Assembly: GCA_009885105.1 (NCBI GenBank)
Contig: VFLI01000031.1
Location: forward strand, 1 to 64,000
DNA: 64,000 nt
Direction: 5' to 3'
Origin: Spirochaetia bacterium
Lineage (GTDB): Bacteria > Spirochaetota > Leptospiria > Leptospirales > Leptonemataceae
Below, one piece after another: positions 44,601 to 53,104 of this stretch; position 1 is the stretch's first letter; each line of letters starts with the position of its first letter. The position numbers and the translations under genes were made by a program. The notes beneath the pieces were generated by a model, which worked only from the letters and a program-made list of their open reading frames with translations, was not told the DNA's origin and did no database searches.

Positions 44601-44822
44601 GAAACGGCTGTCGAAACGGCGCAATCCCGACTTCGTCCGGTCCTCATGACGGCGCTTGTGGCCAGCCTGGGATTTGTTCCGATGGCGCTCAACACCGGAA
44701 TCGGGGCGGAAGTTCAACGGCCTCTGGCGACCGTCGTGATCGGGGGTTTGATAACGTCGACATTCCTGACGATGCTGCTCCTGCCTGTGCTGTACGTCTG
44801 GCTGGAGAAGGATAAGGTTTGA
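41700..44822 (+). CDS. Heavy-metal RND efflux pump (CusA/CzcA type)
   Basis: Protein of 1040 residues. It has the RND layout of 12 membrane helices and two large periplasmic loops. Features: start MISKLIRIVLENRLWTLGIA, IPIDAVPDITPVQVIVNTRT, TFPIETELTGVPGVEQIRSL, LGAVDFGLLVDASIVIIDN (the charged helix-4 Asp motif of metal pumps), FVPLLDEGDLVINIFR, and a closing ATVVIGGLITSTFLTMLLLP. This is the HME-RND family exporting Cu/Ag or Zn/Co/Cd. No membrane-fusion (CusB/CzcB) gene is found next to it, which is unusual. Metal cannot be told from sequence. Confidence 0.93.
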   Translation: MISKLIRIVLENRLWTLGIAGIVFIAGFLALLSIPIDAVPDITPVQVIVNTRTGGLDPDRIEKTITFPIETELTGVPGVEQIRSLSRYGLSQVVVTLNEGTDIWKARQQIGERLAGVRENLPGEVNPELAPVTTGLGEVLMYTVKAKQDSVLNLKSAREKLMELRTVQDFVVRPALKRVPGVADVDSIGGFKQEIHFDLQPMKMEAHGVTIGQIIRSLHGLGETAGGGYIQKDGKQIILKGGMTVGSLAELANLPVRLDVFGNPIRVGQVTRVVEGHALRLGAATQNGEETVLGTVLMLSGSNSRQVAHDSAQAIRNLPLPEGIEIEPVYSRAFLVDATIRTVAENLGVGAALVVVVLLLFLGNVRASLLVALAIPFSMLMAAGGMKYFGLSANLMSLGAVDFGLLVDASIVIIDNVMRRLDERPSGIMSRDEKYRCVFEAVTEVGRPVAFGLGIIMLVYVPILSFAGIEGKIFRPMAMTVIMALGASLIVALCIMPVLVFFTISKRKQSGDSFLLGFLRRIYTRLLGHVLAWRIPVVCTAVAIFTASLFVFYRMGSDFVPLLDEGDLVINIFRESTIGIDRSVEMQKKTDQIIRRFGEVEEVFSRFGTSESGLDPMGINLSDTFVMLKKDRNDWPRVNGRRRTKDELYEAIREAVEREAPGQELAPTQPIQMRFNEILEGSRADITLRILGPDLETLMELVEKAESIVKPIPGTAEAEMDALTALQKSSVLEMRADPRRMAIYGVQLSDLNETFATAMSGHRVGSYYMGDRRIPVIAHIDEAIRNNISEIRNLPVELPEGGTLPLHNLSKIEIREQITTISRMYGQRYAALAIFLSGRDVDSYVQEAKQKIASGLDIPTGYRIEWGGQFENLRKARIRLMIVVPVTLMLIFLFLLRDLGSVRHALLVYTAVPFAITGGIFSLAARGIPFSISAAVGFIAVSGIAILNGIVLMHFMKELRKEGKNALETAVETAQSRLRPVLMTALVASLGFVPMALNTGIGAEVQRPLATVVIGGLITSTFLTMLLLPVLYVWLEKDKV

Positions 44823-44869
44823 CAGCCGATTGATGCCAGGTAGGAACAGGCGCTCAATACTTCCGTCGC

Positions 44870-46162
44870 TTATTTTATACCAAGAATTTCAGCCAGTTTA
44901 TTCTGCGCGGGATCCTGATTGTCCGGCTGTGAAAGAATCGGTCTTACTGGCAGATAATCGTCCACCTGGACGGCGATCGGCAGACTGGCGGAATACAGAG
45001 GTTTTTCTTCTGAATTGAGTATCAATCCTCCGGTAAGACGAAGCTCGATACCGCCGTTGATATTTGAGACCTTCGCGATAAATCCGTTTCCTGGAAAATC
45101 CTGCCCCATCAGAATTGTGTCCGGTGACGTCAGCATGGCCATCGCAAGCGTCTCCGCAAATGGCGAGGAATTTTTTCCAAGAATCAGATACACCTTTCCT
45201 GTATAGATTCTGTCGACGTCTGCGTCAAAATGGCGGATCGGTTCATTGCGCATCATCATCGATCCGAGTCGTCCGCTGCCCACAAACAGATCCGCGGTGC
45301 GAAAGCTTTCCTCAAAATCACCCTGGTGAAGTTTTCGCAGATCTATGATCAAAGCTTTCCGGGGACCCAGGCCGGATATCAAGCCCTGAACCTGATTGGC
45401 AGTCCCCGAAACTGTGGATCGCAGCAGGATGTATTCCACCTTCGATTCGTCTGGCAGATTCCAGGAGACATTGACAATATTGCGGAACACCACCTCGGTG
45501 CGAACGAGCGTTGCGCTTCTGCCGCCGTAATTGATTTTTACTTCACTGTCGGCCGGTCCCCGGATGCGGCCCACCACTTCATCCAGATCCATATTCCCGA
45601 CTTCGCGTCCGTCGACTTTTTCAAGGAAGAGGCCCGACTGAATATTTTCGCGGTGCGCGGCCGAGCCTTCCAGGCAGTCCAGAATCAGAAATTTTCCAGG
45701 ATCGGTCATTCGCAGAACCATACCGACACCGGCAGAGCGATCCGGATCTCTTGCCCATTTGAGGCTTTCCGGTTTCCCAAAATCATTTTTGCCGACGGGC
45801 AGCGCATTTAGAAATCCCCTGAGAGCCGTATAGAGCGCCGGCCGCAGTTCTTCCGGTCTCATTTTTTTGAGATAATCCAGAAGAGCCGCCCGGGAGCCCG
45901 CCTCAGTTTTCTGACCCAGCGATTGCAGCGCCGCCGAGTAAAGCATATCCATCGACCATCGGGGAGAATCGGTCTCTGAGCCGCTGTACACATAATCCCG
46001 CGCAATGGCTTTTTCCAGATCGGAAATAAATATCTCTGGATCAAGGGGCGGCAGTTTTGATGTGGAACAGGCTGTCACAAGAAGAGCAGCAGCAGTCAGA
46101 AAAGTCATCTGCCCCAGCCGGGCGACGAGTTTGGATTTTAATAGAAGATTGTTACTATTCAT
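44870..46162 (-). CDS. S41/PDZ-like lipoprotein, probably inactive protease
   Basis: Protein of 430 residues. Leader with lipobox VTAC. A PDZ domain (about 155-240: GVGMVLRMTDPGKFLILDCL, EGSAAHRENIQSGLFLEKVD) precedes a C-terminal-processing-protease-like domain (LLRSTVSGTANQVQGLISGL, KALIIDLRKLHQGDFEESFR, GKVYLILGKNSSPFAETLAM). In active S41 enzymes the nucleophile lies in a GSASASE block and the base in FGKG; here these read NSSPFAE and PGNG, so both residues seem replaced. Probably a binding protein derived from a protease. Confidence 0.78.
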   Translation of the reverse strand: MNSNNLLLKSKLVARLGQMTFLTAAALLVTACSTSKLPPLDPEIFISDLEKAIARDYVYSGSETDSPRWSMDMLYSAALQSLGQKTEAGSRAALLDYLKKMRPEELRPALYTALRGFLNALPVGKNDFGKPESLKWARDPDRSAGVGMVLRMTDPGKFLILDCLEGSAAHRENIQSGLFLEKVDGREVGNMDLDEVVGRIRGPADSEVKINYGGRSATLVRTEVVFRNIVNVSWNLPDESKVEYILLRSTVSGTANQVQGLISGLGPRKALIIDLRKLHQGDFEESFRTADLFVGSGRLGSMMMRNEPIRHFDADVDRIYTGKVYLILGKNSSPFAETLAMAMLTSPDTILMGQDFPGNGFIAKVSNINGGIELRLTGGLILNSEEKPLYSASLPIAVQVDDYLPVRPILSQPDNQDPAQNKLAEILGIK

Positions 46163-46177
46163 ATATGATAAAGAGCC

Positions 46178-46429
46178 CTATTCACGCGATTCTACATTGG
46201 AGCATGTTTTTCTGCAAACATTTTGCTCCGCCTGACAGTAAAAATATGAAAGAATAATATTCACCTGGCTGCCGTCGGGAGTCCTCCCGTAGAGCATGCC
46301 GGTGCGCTCACAGAGATCGTGTTTGTCATCGCAGTCGTTTTTACATGACTGGTAGCTGATATCCTGTATGCAGGACAGATTCAGAAGCGTCAGGGCGCAG
46401 ATAAAAATGATCCGGAGAATCGGTTTCAT
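46178..46429 (-). CDS. Small Cys-rich lipoprotein
   Basis: Protein of 83 residues from ATG 46429. Leader MKPILRIIFICALTLLNLSC with lipobox NLSC. The mature part has seven further Cys (SCKNDCDDKHDLCER, YCQAEQNVCRKTC), two CxxxC pairs spaced like a helical hairpin held by disulfides. No known function. It starts 2 bases after the aroC stop, so probably co-transcribed. Confidence 0.7.
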   Translation of the reverse strand: MKPILRIIFICALTLLNLSCIQDISYQSCKNDCDDKHDLCERTGMLYGRTPDGSQVNIILSYFYCQAEQNVCRKTCSNVESRE

Positions 46430-46431
46430 GC

Positions 46432-47589
46432 TCAATCGGGAATCGATCCGTTTTTGCGGTGCCGCAGCCACCAGTCCGGATTCTGCGCGCGCTGCCTGAG
46501 ATAGGCGTCAACCAGAACCAGGTTTACAACAGCCTCAACAATCGGTACCGCCCGAGGCAGGACACAGGGATCGTGCCTGCCGCCGGCCAGCATTTCAACT
46601 TCTTTGCCGGATTCATTGACTGTCATCTGCGATTTGTGGATTGTCGCAGTTGGCTTGAAGGCCAGACGAAGATAAACCGGCATACCGTTCGAGATGCCTC
46701 CCTGTATGCCTCCCGAGTGGTTTGTTTTTGTCCGCACCTCGGGGACGTGGAAAATGCCTTTGAGTTCCGATCGATCCTGAAAGTTTTCCGCGCGAATGAA
46801 TTCGTCATTGTGCTGACTGCCTTTCATGAGAGCGCCGGCAAAGCCGCTGCCGGATTCAAATCCTTTGCAGGCCGGAATGCTCAGACAGGCTGAGGCCAGT
46901 TCCGCTTCCAGTTTTTGAAAAACAGGGTCTCCCAGACCGGGCGGAATATTTCTTACAATCACGCCGATTGTCCCGCCGACAGAGTCGCCGTTTTTCTTTG
47001 TCTGTTCAATGAGACTGATCATATTTTGCGCTGCGGATTCGTCGGGACATCGCACGATATTGGAATCGACAGCCGCTCTGTCAAGGGGAGGATTTTCGTG
47101 AGAGTTGGACTGTATTTTCTCTATTGAATCCACCCAGGCCACGGTCGAGACGCCGAGTTCATCTTTCAAAATCTGTTCCGCAACGGCGCCGGCGGCAACC
47201 CGTCCGATAGTTTCTCTCACGGACGCCCGGCCCCCTCCCTGGAAAGAGCGATGTCCGTATTTAGCGTCGTAAGTGTAATCCGCATGCGAGGGCCGGTACG
47301 TATCCGACCATCGGTTGTAATCTCCCGATTTGATATCTTTATTTTTAACATAAAAGGTCAGAGGCGTGCCGAGAGTTTTTCCTTCAAAAAGGCCGCTGAG
47401 AATTTCAAATTCATCCGGTTCTTTGCGGGGTGTTGTGAGATGACTCTGTCCCGGTCGGCGCCGGGTCAGGGCTGATTGAATCAGATTCAGATCCAGAAAC
47501 AATCCGGCCGGACAGCCGTCCACAACGACTCCCACACCGGGTCCGTGAGACTCCCCGAAGGTTGTAATCTTAAACAACGTGCCTGTCAT
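46432..47589 (-). CDS. aroC: Chorismate synthase
   Basis: Protein of 385 residues from ATG 47589 (a GTG at 47598 is possible). Signatures: [57 protein letters not shown] and [20 protein letters not shown], and [19 protein letters not shown]. It makes chorismate from EPSP, last common step of aromatic amino-acid synthesis, with reduced FMN. Length is typical. Confidence 0.96.
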   Translation of the reverse strand: MTGTLFKITTFGESHGPGVGVVVDGCPAGLFLDLNLIQSALTRRRPGQSHLTTPRKEPDEFEILSGLFEGKTLGTPLTFYVKNKDIKSGDYNRWSDTYRPSHADYTYDAKYGHRSFQGGGRASVRETIGRVAAGAVAEQILKDELGVSTVAWVDSIEKIQSNSHENPPLDRAAVDSNIVRCPDESAAQNMISLIEQTKKNGDSVGGTIGVIVRNIPPGLGDPVFQKLEAELASACLSIPACKGFESGSGFAGALMKGSQHNDEFIRAENFQDRSELKGIFHVPEVRTKTNHSGGIQGGISNGMPVYLRLAFKPTATIHKSQMTVNESGKEVEMLAGGRHDPCVLPRAVPIVEAVVNLVLVDAYLRQRAQNPDWWLRHRKNGSIPD

Positions 47590-47699
47590 TGAGGACACGA
47601 GACATGATGGAAATCACCGCCTGACTGTCAATCAGTACCCCGTAAAAATATTAAAGCAACAGACCCGCTTCCGCCTCACTTCGCCTGGTTTACCGGCCG

Positions 47700-50132
47700 C
47701 TACTGGTCTTCTCTCCAGCGAATTTCAATATCGTCCTGAAAATCTGTAACGATTATTCGGCCCCTCTCTTTAACCGCTTTCCCTTTTGAAAGCTTAATTT
47801 TCATCTTCCTGCGGCGAAAGCCTGGAAGCCAGATTTTTATTTTTTCAAGGGAGTTCTTTTTCAGGTCGTCCAGCCGAATTCGCAAAAGACCGTTGTCTTT
47901 CCCGACATTCCCTGAAATTGTAACGGCGCCGCCTTCCATGGGAAACGGCCCGAATTTTAGATCTCCCTGAAGTTCGGCACGCCGCAGCCCGCGAAAAATC
48001 TCCAGAGTTTTCTTTTCGCGGTGCAGTGCGAATTCGCGAAGAAGCATTAAGATTTCCGCAAATGCCCAGCCATGGAAGCCGTCCCCCATGACTCCTCCGC
48101 CGGTCAGCGGATGCACCGCCTCCGGATAGGTCCAGAGCGGAGAGCGAATTTTCAGGACTTTTTTTAGAATTTTCCGGGCTGTACGAACATCGCCCAACCG
48201 GAAAAAGCACTGAGCTGTCTGTACGCTGAGATAGACGTTGTAACCGGAATGTATGATGGGATGAAAAAACAGGCCCTCGTGAAAAAATTTTTTGTAAATA
48301 ACTTTAATTGTATTTTTTAATTGTTCTCGGGGAAACAGCTCCAGGTCCAGGGGATACATGGCGCAGATGGATCCGATCATGCCTGGATCGACGGGGCGGC
48401 CGGGCGCGGCTGTGAGAAGTCCGTTTTTTTCCCGCTCATCGCGGGTCAGGGCGGCCAGATCGTCCGCGTATTCTGAGGCTTCTTTCCGGAAAAAGTCGCA
48501 GTCCTTCATCTCGCCCATTTCTTTTGCGCAGTAGGCGGCGGAAAGCAGTCCGGCAATGCTCCAGAGATTGTCCCAGTAGTAATGATCGGCCGGACCGAGA
48601 TGTTCGGCGCTGAATCCGGGCGGGAGAATTTTCTTTTTCAATCCCGTTCTTCTTTTGGCGCTGATCCAGGCGGCTCCTTTTTTTACAGACGGGTAAATCC
48701 GTTTCAGAAGCGCTTCGTCCCGGAAATTCTTTAAATGCCAGGCGAGCGTCCATATGGCCTGACCGTTCGAATCCCATTCGCCTTCGTGTGACTTGAAAAA
48801 TCCTTTTTTGTCCTGTCTGGCCGGATACGATTCCAGCACTTTTTTAGTTTCGCTTTCAAAATTCCAGTTGGACAGGGCTGACAGCATGAATGTCGCGTCA
48901 CGAAACCAGAATTGCCGGTATGTAAAAGCGCCTGGTGTGATCTCATTTCCGGTCTGAAGAGAAAGCAGATGAGCGGAAAAAATCCGGGCTGCCCGGTTCC
49001 AGAGATCGCGGGAGCATTGAAAGGCGGCTCCTTTCTCCAGAAGATGACGCCAGCGTTCCGCTGTTTTCTCAATTTCATAGTGAACCGAATCCTCTCTGCC
49101 GGGCAGTTTCACGGGAGGATTTTTTTTCTTTATATGAAGCGGAGGCCGGACGTCCGATTTTATCTCACCGGGCAGTTTGCGCAGAAACCAGATATTCTTT
49201 TTTTTATGCCGAGAAGAATCGTCCTTTTCATAAAGGCGGCTGTCGTATGTTCTTGCAAGAAAACCGATTCGTCCTCTGCCTTTGCGCTGGTAAACAACGG
49301 CCGCCGTGCAGATTCCATACTGACAGAGAGCCTCGACGCCCGGCAAAAGCGCGTTGTATGCGTCTCCCGTTTCCAGAGTTCCGAAACGAATTTCATCCGG
49401 ACGGGATAGAAATCGAATTTCACTTTCGCCGTTGATCTCAAGCAGGCCCGTTGAATCCTCAAAACTGTTGAAACGCATCGAATGGATAAGCGCCGCGCCT
49501 TCCGGATTGAAAGGACGCACGCCCACAATAATCTCAAGGGGTTTCTCCGATTTGATATCATACTCGATTTCCGACAGCACTCCGTCGCTTTCTGAAAGTC
49601 CCGCTGCGGTCCAGGTAAGATTTGCATGGTCTGAAGTCAGCTCCGTCACGGGGAGAGGAAGATTTCGCGGCAGCGATTGTCGGACTTTCAGATCGCCCCG
49701 CGTCGGCAGAAGCAGTTTTCCGTTTTCGCGCAGCGCCAGTTCCAGGCTGTAATATCCGACAATAGGACTTATCGAACCGGCCGGATCGACAATAGAAAAC
49801 GAATTAGAATCCGGCCCCCGAAATCCCATCCAGGTCCGGTGAGTCATGTTCACGCTGAGCATCGAACCGGCGCGCGGTATGAAAGAGGGATCGTCCGGAT
49901 TGTACTGACGCTCCACCCAGTAGGGACCGGCGAAATGCCTGTAGAATTGAAAAAAACAGTAGTTCCAGAGACCAGAGGCGATCACGCGAGATGCAAATGG
50001 CAGATTCTCTGATGGGTAGGCCGCCTGCGCCGGATTGGTGAGCTTGAATCCGCCTGCGATCAGATTTGTCACATCGGGATGCAGACCCATGAGACGGCTG
50101 ATTCGAGAATAGATTTTCTTGCGAAGACTCAT
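47700..50132 (-). CDS. Six-hairpin glycosidase-like protein
   Basis: Protein of 810 residues without an export signal. The N-terminal 400 residues are beta-rich (VGYYSLELALRENGKLLLPT, LEIIVGVRPFNPEGAALIHS). The C-terminal half looks like an (alpha/alpha)6 barrel: YRQFWFRDATFMLSALSNWN, GEWDSNGQAIWTLAWHL, ADHYYWDNLWSIAGLLSAAY, GGGVMGDGFHGWAFAEILML. The FRDA and EWDSNGQ motifs recall GH15/GH63-type enzymes and their acid residues. Substrate is probably an alpha-glucan-like sugar, but this is uncertain. Followed by flbB on the same strand (gap 9 bases). Confidence 0.7.
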   Translation of the reverse strand: MSLRKKIYSRISRLMGLHPDVTNLIAGGFKLTNPAQAAYPSENLPFASRVIASGLWNYCFFQFYRHFAGPYWVERQYNPDDPSFIPRAGSMLSVNMTHRTWMGFRGPDSNSFSIVDPAGSISPIVGYYSLELALRENGKLLLPTRGDLKVRQSLPRNLPLPVTELTSDHANLTWTAAGLSESDGVLSEIEYDIKSEKPLEIIVGVRPFNPEGAALIHSMRFNSFEDSTGLLEINGESEIRFLSRPDEIRFGTLETGDAYNALLPGVEALCQYGICTAAVVYQRKGRGRIGFLARTYDSRLYEKDDSSRHKKKNIWFLRKLPGEIKSDVRPPLHIKKKNPPVKLPGREDSVHYEIEKTAERWRHLLEKGAAFQCSRDLWNRAARIFSAHLLSLQTGNEITPGAFTYRQFWFRDATFMLSALSNWNFESETKKVLESYPARQDKKGFFKSHEGEWDSNGQAIWTLAWHLKNFRDEALLKRIYPSVKKGAAWISAKRRTGLKKKILPPGFSAEHLGPADHYYWDNLWSIAGLLSAAYCAKEMGEMKDCDFFRKEASEYADDLAALTRDEREKNGLLTAAPGRPVDPGMIGSICAMYPLDLELFPREQLKNTIKVIYKKFFHEGLFFHPIIHSGYNVYLSVQTAQCFFRLGDVRTARKILKKVLKIRSPLWTYPEAVHPLTGGGVMGDGFHGWAFAEILMLLREFALHREKKTLEIFRGLRRAELQGDLKFGPFPMEGGAVTISGNVGKDNGLLRIRLDDLKKNSLEKIKIWLPGFRRRKMKIKLSKGKAVKERGRIIVTDFQDDIEIRWREDQ

Positions 50133-50141
50133 GAAGGCGGC

Positions 50142-50768
50142 TTATTCTATCTGAGGAAGCCGGCGGGCTTCTTCATCCATCATGAGACTGGTGATCAGAG
50201 CAGCCCGTTCACGGGGAAGCTTTGTCATCAGATAGGGCACAATGGACGGCTGTCCCTGATCTTCCGATGTCTTCTCCATCTGGATAAAAACATCAACCAG
50301 GTCCGGATTGCTCCAGCCAGCCATAATTGCGATGGCATCGTCGGGAGGCATTGCGGTGATTCTGGCCGCCATGCTCTGTATCATTCTGGCGCGCTGCAAT
50401 TCTGCCAGACGCTTTTCCTCCAGCTGCTTTTTTTCCTCTTCCAGTCCCTTTTTGGTTTCTTCAATCCTTTCGCGTTCTCTGGCGAGCTCTTCCTTGTCCG
50501 CGTTGACCTTGGCGGCCTCTTCCTGGATGCGAATTTCCTCATCCTTGAGGCGGTCCATTTCCTTGTTCAGTCTTTCTATTTCCAGCTCGGTCGGGCTGTC
50601 GTCCGATTCTTCCACTCGCGGCACCTCCGAGGTCAGAAAAGGCAGATGGTCCTCGAGCCGGATCACCCTCCAGGTGTCGAGAAGATAAATACACACAGCG
50701 ATGGCGAACAGGATAACCAGAAGCAGGTAAAGGATTTTTAATTTATCTGAAAAACGTCCCATAATCAA
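50142..50768 (-). CDS. flbB: FlbB/MotE-like flagellar collar protein
   Basis: Protein of 208 residues. TTG 50768 has GGAG at 6 bases; ATG 50762 is the alternative. One membrane helix (residues about 11-30), a long charged coiled coil (about 60-140: EIERLNKEMDRLKDEEIRIQ and on), and a C-terminal MgtE-N/MotE-like domain (MAARITAMPPDDAIAIMAGW, PYLMTKLPRERAALITSLM). This is the layout of spirochaetal FlbB, a collar component of the periplasmic flagellar motor, and gene order fliI-fliJ-flbB fits Borrelia and Treponema. Confidence 0.8.
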   Translation of the reverse strand: MIMGRFSDKLKILYLLLVILFAIAVCIYLLDTWRVIRLEDHLPFLTSEVPRVEESDDSPTELEIERLNKEMDRLKDEEIRIQEEAAKVNADKEELARERERIEETKKGLEEEKKQLEEKRLAELQRARMIQSMAARITAMPPDDAIAIMAGWSNPDLVDVFIQMEKTSEDQGQPSIVPYLMTKLPRERAALITSLMMDEEARRLPQIE

Positions 50769-50885
50769 TCACTGCTCCTGGAGCGCCCATTTTTCAACAG
50801 TCTTCTTCAGGCGCGCTGAAATCATCTCTATCTCAGCCGACGCCGCACGATACGCTGATATTTCATTGATATGATCCTGTTGCAA
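50769..50885 (-). CDS. Possible small ORF between fliJ and flbB
   Basis: A 38-residue frame from TTG 50885: LQQDHINEISAYRAASAEIE, MISARLKKTVEKWALQEQ. It is helical and charged like the flanking coiled-coil proteins, and its stop carries the ribosome site of flbB, as expected for coupled translation. It could be a separate peptide, the displaced end of fliJ after a frameshift, or chance. Confidence 0.35.
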   Translation of the reverse strand: MQQDHINEISAYRAASAEIEMISARLKKTVEKWALQEQ

Positions 50886-50886
50886 T

Positions 50887-51486
50887 TCAACTTTTTCTGC
50901 CTTTTTTGAGACTGTCCAGAAACTCGGAGACAATGTCTCCTTTTTGTTTCTCTGCGGGAGGAAATTCTGTATCGAGCGTATCCTCTTCCAGATACTGTTC
51001 TTCGCTGGATCCGTCAGGTCTTGCAAATTCATGCCTGTACTCCGTTATTTTTTTCTCGCCCCTGCGCATGTTCGCTTCATCCATCTGCTTTTTTTCATGC
51101 CGTCTGAGCTCGTAATCGTATCTTTTTCTATAATTTTCTTTTAATATTTCGACAATTCTAAGGTTCCTTCTGGCTTCCAGAAGTTTGGCCCGCTCTTTTT
51201 CGAGCTCCGGCCGGATTTCTTCCAGTCTGGCCCGGGCAGTGTCGGCCTCCGAATTCAGTCTTTCCAGATACAGATCGTACATCTGAAAAAGATCGATGGC
51301 AAATTCATCACGATACCGGCTCTCGAAAGTGTTCATTTCATCGGAAAGAAGGCGGACTGCCTGATCTTTCAGGGCTTCCTGTTCGTTGACACGAATCATA
51401 ACCTTTGCCAGATCTCGCAGAGCCAGGTCTTCTTTTATTTTTCGCACGCGCATGAGCGCATCCAGCGGAAACTTGAATTTCTTAAT
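50887..51486 (-). CDS. fliJ: FliJ-like flagellar export chaperone
   Basis: Coiled-coil protein of 188 residues from ATG 51453 or 199 from ATT 51486. FliJ-like proteins start with K.F.F.L...LR.RK..E; here the codons before ATG 51453 read IKKFKFPLDAL, so the true start is probably the ATT at 51486. That codon follows GGAGG by 9 bases and overlaps the fliI stop TAA, a coupling arrangement. The body is almost wholly helical (FAIDLFQMYDLYLERLNSEA, EKERAKLLEARRNLRIVEIL). It assists export through FliI. Confidence 0.75.
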   Translation of the reverse strand: MKKFKFPLDALMRVRKIKEDLALRDLAKVMIRVNEQEALKDQAVRLLSDEMNTFESRYRDEFAIDLFQMYDLYLERLNSEADTARARLEEIRPELEKERAKLLEARRNLRIVEILKENYRKRYDYELRRHEKKQMDEANMRRGEKKITEYRHEFARPDGSSEEQYLEEDTLDTEFPPAEKQKGDIVSEFLDSLKKGRKS

Positions 51487-52837
51487 AGAAGGTTTCCTCC
51501 GGCGGTCTCAGGATTTCGTGCAGAGTCTGAACCGCCTGGGCCAGCGAGCTGCCTTCCTCGATTTTCTGCTGCAGAAGGCTGTTGATCAGCGGCATTTTTT
51601 CAATCGCTTCGTCCATCAGCGGATTGCTGCCCCTGGCGTAGGCGCCCAGATTTAAGAGTTCTTCATTTTCTCTGTAAGCCGAAAGAAGAGCGGCCATACG
51701 ATTGGCGTCATCCAGGTGTTCCGGCTCGATTACCTTGTCCATGACCCGCGATATCGATTCTGTAATTTCGATGGAGGGATAGTGTTTTCTGTTCGCGAGC
51801 CGGCGCGAAAGCACAATGTGTCCGTCCAGCATACCGCGGGCGTTATCCGCCACAGGATCATTGAGATCGTCTCCCTCAACCAGTACGGAATAGAAACCGG
51901 TGATGGTTCCCTGTTTCAGAGCGCCGGAGCGCTCCACAAGACGACTCAGGCTGTGCCAGACGTTAGGGGGATAACCGCCGGGTCCCAGCTGCTCATTGGA
52001 AGCGATGCCGATTTCGCGCAGGGCCATACAGTAGCGCGTGAGAGAGTCCATGAACAGGTTTACATTTTTTCCCTGATCGCGGAAATACTCCGCGGTGGCC
52101 GCTGCAAATCCAGCCACATAAACTTTTTCCGCGGCGCTGCGGTCGCTTGTGGCCACAAGCACTACGGATTTTTTCAAGCCTTCCTCGCCCAGATCGTTTT
52201 CCACAAATTCACGAACCTCTCGTCCCCGTTCTCCCACCAGGCAGATAACATTGATATCCGCCTGTGTATAGCGCGCGATCATTCCGAGCAGGGTCGATTT
52301 GCCGACGCCCGTGCCTGCAAAAATTCCGATTCTCTGACCGCAGCCGATGGTCAAGAGACTGTCTATGGCCTTGATGCCAGTTTCAAGCGGTTTTCTTATC
52401 GGAATTCTTTTGGTTGGACCGGGAGGCTCGGCATCCGCAATTCTCTGTTCCGCTGTCATAAGAGGCTGCTTTCCATCCAGAGGTCGACCGAGCCCGTCGA
52501 GAATTCGGCCCAGCATTTCATCCCCGACCTGTATTGTCAGCTGCCGGCCGGAAGCCAGCACCACGGCGTTCGGAAAAACTCCTGTAGTGGTTCCAAAAGG
52601 CATCAGAACCAGTTTGTGGCCCTGAAATCCTACCACTTCCGCTTGAAGATGTTTGGATTTCCCGGAAACCTCCACCTGACAAACGTCTCCGATGCCAATA
52701 TCGGGCGGCCCCTCCGACAGGATCGACATTTTGGTCACCTCAAGAACCCGCCCCATCGGGCGCAGGGGATCCATGTCTTCCAGCAAAGTCTGGTATTTTT
52801 TCAGAAGATCAATGTTGGATTGAAGGATTTTTGGCAT
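51482..52837 (-). CDS. fliI: Flagellar export ATPase FliI
   Basis: Protein of 451 residues of the F1-ATPase-beta-like export ATPase family. Walker A is GIFAGTGVGKSTLLGMIARY (about residue 170), Walker B in KNVNLFMDSLTRYCMALREI, followed by GYPPNVWHSLSRLVERSG, typical of FliI/YscN. The N-terminal beta-barrel is present (RPMGRVLEVTKMSILSEG, VGFQGHKLVLMPFGTTTGVF). It energises loading of flagellar export. First gene of the unit fliI-fliJ-flbB; fliH is not immediately upstream, where a divergent intergenic region begins. Confidence 0.95.
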   Translation of the reverse strand: MPKILQSNIDLLKKYQTLLEDMDPLRPMGRVLEVTKMSILSEGPPDIGIGDVCQVEVSGKSKHLQAEVVGFQGHKLVLMPFGTTTGVFPNAVVLASGRQLTIQVGDEMLGRILDGLGRPLDGKQPLMTAEQRIADAEPPGPTKRIPIRKPLETGIKAIDSLLTIGCGQRIGIFAGTGVGKSTLLGMIARYTQADINVICLVGERGREVREFVENDLGEEGLKKSVVLVATSDRSAAEKVYVAGFAAATAEYFRDQGKNVNLFMDSLTRYCMALREIGIASNEQLGPGGYPPNVWHSLSRLVERSGALKQGTITGFYSVLVEGDDLNDPVADNARGMLDGHIVLSRRLANRKHYPSIEITESISRVMDKVIEPEHLDDANRMAALLSAYRENEELLNLGAYARGSNPLMDEAIEKMPLINSLLQQKIEEGSSLAQAVQTLHEILRPPEETFY

Positions 52838-53104
52838 GATTTATGGTCGATTGTCCGTTATTTCTACTAGGATAAAAGGGTTATATTTCTGTACTCGGTA
52901 TATTAGAAAAAATCAGGAGCATTCATAGTACAAGCTTATTTTCATGGCCTTGATAATTTTTTTATGTCCCCTTCTGGAGCGTAAAGAATTTTTTAGCATC
53001 GGCGTATGGATTCCAGGGCGGCTGTTTCAACAATTTCCAGACATATGGAAAATAATGGCTTTACCGGATTGAAGAAGCTGAATAGACCTTCATCAGTATA
53101 AATT
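52838..53104. other. Divergent intergenic region fliI / phosphatase
   Basis: 267 bases with no reading frame. It must hold the promoters of the flagellar unit (minus) and of the SpoIIE-type phosphatase gene (plus). AT-rich runs lie at 52905-52965 and 53085-53105, but no clear -35/-10 pair, operator or conserved RNA structure could be picked out by eye. Confidence 0.5.
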
